Of a stretch of DNA of 41,108 nucleotides, positions 39,788 through 41,108 are shown piece by piece (the stretch's first letter is position 1; every line of letters begins with the position of its first letter). Under the pieces are notes generated by a model. That model was given only the letters and a program-made list of their open reading frames with translations, was not told the DNA's origin and searched no databases. A program made the translations under genes and the position numbers. The stretch is from Enterococcus songbeiensis (GTDB lineage Bacteria; Bacillota; Bacilli; Lactobacillales; Enterococcaceae). The stretch is from positions 1-41,108 of the forward strand of contig NZ_BJDS01000021.1 in NCBI RefSeq assembly GCF_005405265.1. The letters are read 5' to 3'.

Positions 39788-41030
39788 GTTGGATGCAGAA
39801 TTGGTGAGAAAAATAGCGGCAGTCGATCAAAAGATTGACGATCGTTTAAAAGAAATTCGCGGTGTTGCTTTAGAAAATCAAGGGAAAGTACTGGCGGCGT
39901 TTCAAAACCACCACGTGTCTGAAACACACTTTTTGCCTTCCACGGGCTATGGAAATGATGATCTCGGACGGGATGCGTTAGAAGCGGTCTACGCAGAAAC
40001 TTTTGGTGGAGAAGCTGCCCTGGTTCGTCCTCAAATCGTTTCTGGAACCCACGCCATTGCGACAGCTTTGTTTGGCATCTTGCGTCCGGGAGATGAGCTA
40101 CTCTATATCACCGGTACACCCTATGACACACTGCTAGAAGTAATTGGTCTGACTGGAAACGGAATCGGATCAATGAAAGAATATCAAATCGGCTACGAGC
40201 AAGTAGATTTGCTGGAAAACGGGGCAGTGGATTTTGATTGTATCGAAAAGAAAATTACCCAAAAAACCAAAGTCGTGGCTATCCAACGGTCTCGAGGCTA
40301 TGCCGCGCGTCCTTCTTTTACAATTGAAAAAATTAAAGAAATGTGTGACTTCGTTCATCAAATTGCACCAGAAGTCGTTATTTTTGTCGATAATTGTTAT
40401 GGAGAGTTTGCAGAGTTGCAGGAACCTACGCAGGTGGGGGCGGATATTATGGCAGGCTCTTTAATCAAAAATCCCGGCGGAGGCATCGCAAAAACCGGCG
40501 GCTATTTGGTTGGACGAAAAGAATTGATTGAACGATGTGCGTATCGCATGACCACACCTGGAGTCGGGGCAGAAGGTGGAGCGATGTTAGGAAATGTCCA
40601 TGAAATGCTGCAGGGTTTCTTTTTAGCCCCTCATGTCGTCAGCCAAGCCATCCAAGGCGCTGTTTTTACTGCCGCTCTCTTAGCAGAATATGGGGTTGAA
40701 TCCTCTCCGAAATGGGATGAAGCTCGCACGGATTTGATTCAATTGGTGGAATTAGAGAAAAAAGAGACGATGGTCACTTTTGCTCAGGCGATTCAAAAGT
40801 TTTCACCAATTGATGCCTTCGTTGCCCCAATTCCTTCCTATATGCCCGGCTATGAAGATGATATTATCATGGCTGCCGGAACCTTTGTTCAAGGAGCCAG
40901 CATTGAATTGAGTGCCGATGGACCTTTACGGGAACCTTATTCTCTGTACGTTCAGGGAGGTTTGACCTATGAACATGTCAAAATTGCTGTGGCGAATGCA
41001 GTGAATGCTGTGTATCATCAAACGAAATAG
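39771..41030 (+). CDS. ynbB: YnbB family PLP-dependent protein (methionine gamma-lyase-like)
   Basis: A 419-residue fold-type I PLP protein of the 'methionine gamma-lyase family' (aluminium-resistance family) known as YnbB. Signature regions are THFLPSTGYGNDDLGRD, VRPQIVSGTHAIATALFG, VVIFVDNCYGEF and the PLP lysine Lys233 in AGSLIKNPGGGIAKTGGY. The true substrate is not firmly established despite the name. AAGGAG lies just upstream of the ATG, inside hflX, with a 17-base overlap. The order hflX-ynbB matches B. subtilis ynbA-ynbB, where glnR follows; glnR would begin just beyond this window. Confidence 0.95.
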   Translation: MSWTDELDAELVRKIAAVDQKIDDRLKEIRGVALENQGKVLAAFQNHHVSETHFLPSTGYGNDDLGRDALEAVYAETFGGEAALVRPQIVSGTHAIATALFGILRPGDELLYITGTPYDTLLEVIGLTGNGIGSMKEYQIGYEQVDLLENGAVDFDCIEKKITQKTKVVAIQRSRGYAARPSFTIEKIKEMCDFVHQIAPEVVIFVDNCYGEFAELQEPTQVGADIMAGSLIKNPGGGIAKTGGYLVGRKELIERCAYRMTTPGVGAEGGAMLGNVHEMLQGFFLAPHVVSQAIQGAVFTAALLAEYGVESSPKWDEARTDLIQLVELEKKETMVTFAQAIQKFSPIDAFVAPIPSYMPGYEDDIIMAAGTFVQGASIELSADGPLREPYSLYVQGGLTYEHVKIAVANAVNAVYHQTK

Positions 41031-41070
41031 CGGCTCTTTGTCAAATAGTGTTGTTTTGAATTAAATCTGG

Positions 41071-41104
41071 AAAAGAGAGCATTCCGGTGTTCTCTTTTTT
41101 TGTT
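41071..41104 (+). terminator. Terminator of the glpQ-miaA-hflX-ynbB operon
   Basis: GAGAGCA pairs with TGTTCTC (one G-U) around TTCCGG, flanked by an A-tract and a run of seven T, about 40 bases after ynbB. Confidence 0.85.
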
Positions 41105-41108
41105 ATTT

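Overview
The window looks like a chromosomal core segment from a low-GC Gram-positive of the Lactobacillales, most likely Enterococcus or a close relative. This rests on gene content and order: ezrA next to a NifZ-type cysteine desulfurase and thiI, rpoY-rnjA, miaA-hflX-ynbB, a valS T-box, PepC, an acyl-ACP thioesterase and a CtsR-type clpP promoter. AGGAGG ribosome binding sites are strong and TTG/GTG starts are common. I see no phage, plasmid, insertion-sequence, CRISPR or toxin-antitoxin genes.

Layout. 1-4012: the end of a 5S rRNA, a tRNA-Asn, a HesB-like protein, a likely electrophile/quinone-response pair (flavin reductase and ring-cleaving dioxygenase), a HAD phosphatase, a GNAT acetyltransferase without a normal start codon, tRNA-Thr and a second identical tRNA-Asn. 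4072-7002: a YtrA-type GntR repressor with a DUF1648/DUF5808 membrane protein, and a membrane acyltransferase. 7111-13991: PepC, acyl-ACP thioesterase, asparaginase, a DUF72 / HAD / MazG-like cluster, and a YclM-type aspartate kinase. 14326-20046: ezrA, nifZ-thiI (tRNA thiolation), rex and tpx. 20047-23061: T-box and valS. 23130-27035: a HAAS/DUF1700 membrane protein with a 49-residue partner, folC, a HAD phosphatase, radC and a cold-shock gene. 27097-29903 (minus strand): a TetR regulator, a small basic protein, rnjA and rpoY. 30259-34873: a heterodimeric ABC exporter and a quinone-oxidoreductase-like MDR protein. 34988-36226: clpP and a 104-bp tandem repeat array. 36227-41030: a membrane-anchored protein, a glycerophosphodiester phosphodiesterase, miaA, hflX and ynbB. 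In related genomes glnR follows ynbB, and it would lie just outside the window.

How the genes work together. Several genes have a matching cis element: a CtsR box over the clpP -35, a Rex-like operator at the rex start site, dyads at the GntR, TetR and dioxygenase promoters, and a T-box before valS. NifZ supplies persulfide sulfur to ThiI. RpoY and RNase J1 link transcription to mRNA decay. MiaA and HflX act on tRNA and ribosomes in a tightly overlapping operon.

Most notable: (1) an apparently intact GNAT reading frame (3146-3571) whose expected ATG is ATA and which contains no ATG; (2) three near-perfect 104-bp tandem repeats (35851-36162) that each carry a hairpin, with a diverged copy upstream and a partial copy that supplies the leader and ribosome binding site of the next gene; (3) the radC ribosome binding site formed by the 3' arm of an intrinsic terminator, whose U-tract is the spacer to the ATG. 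The window shows no clearly new multi-gene system.
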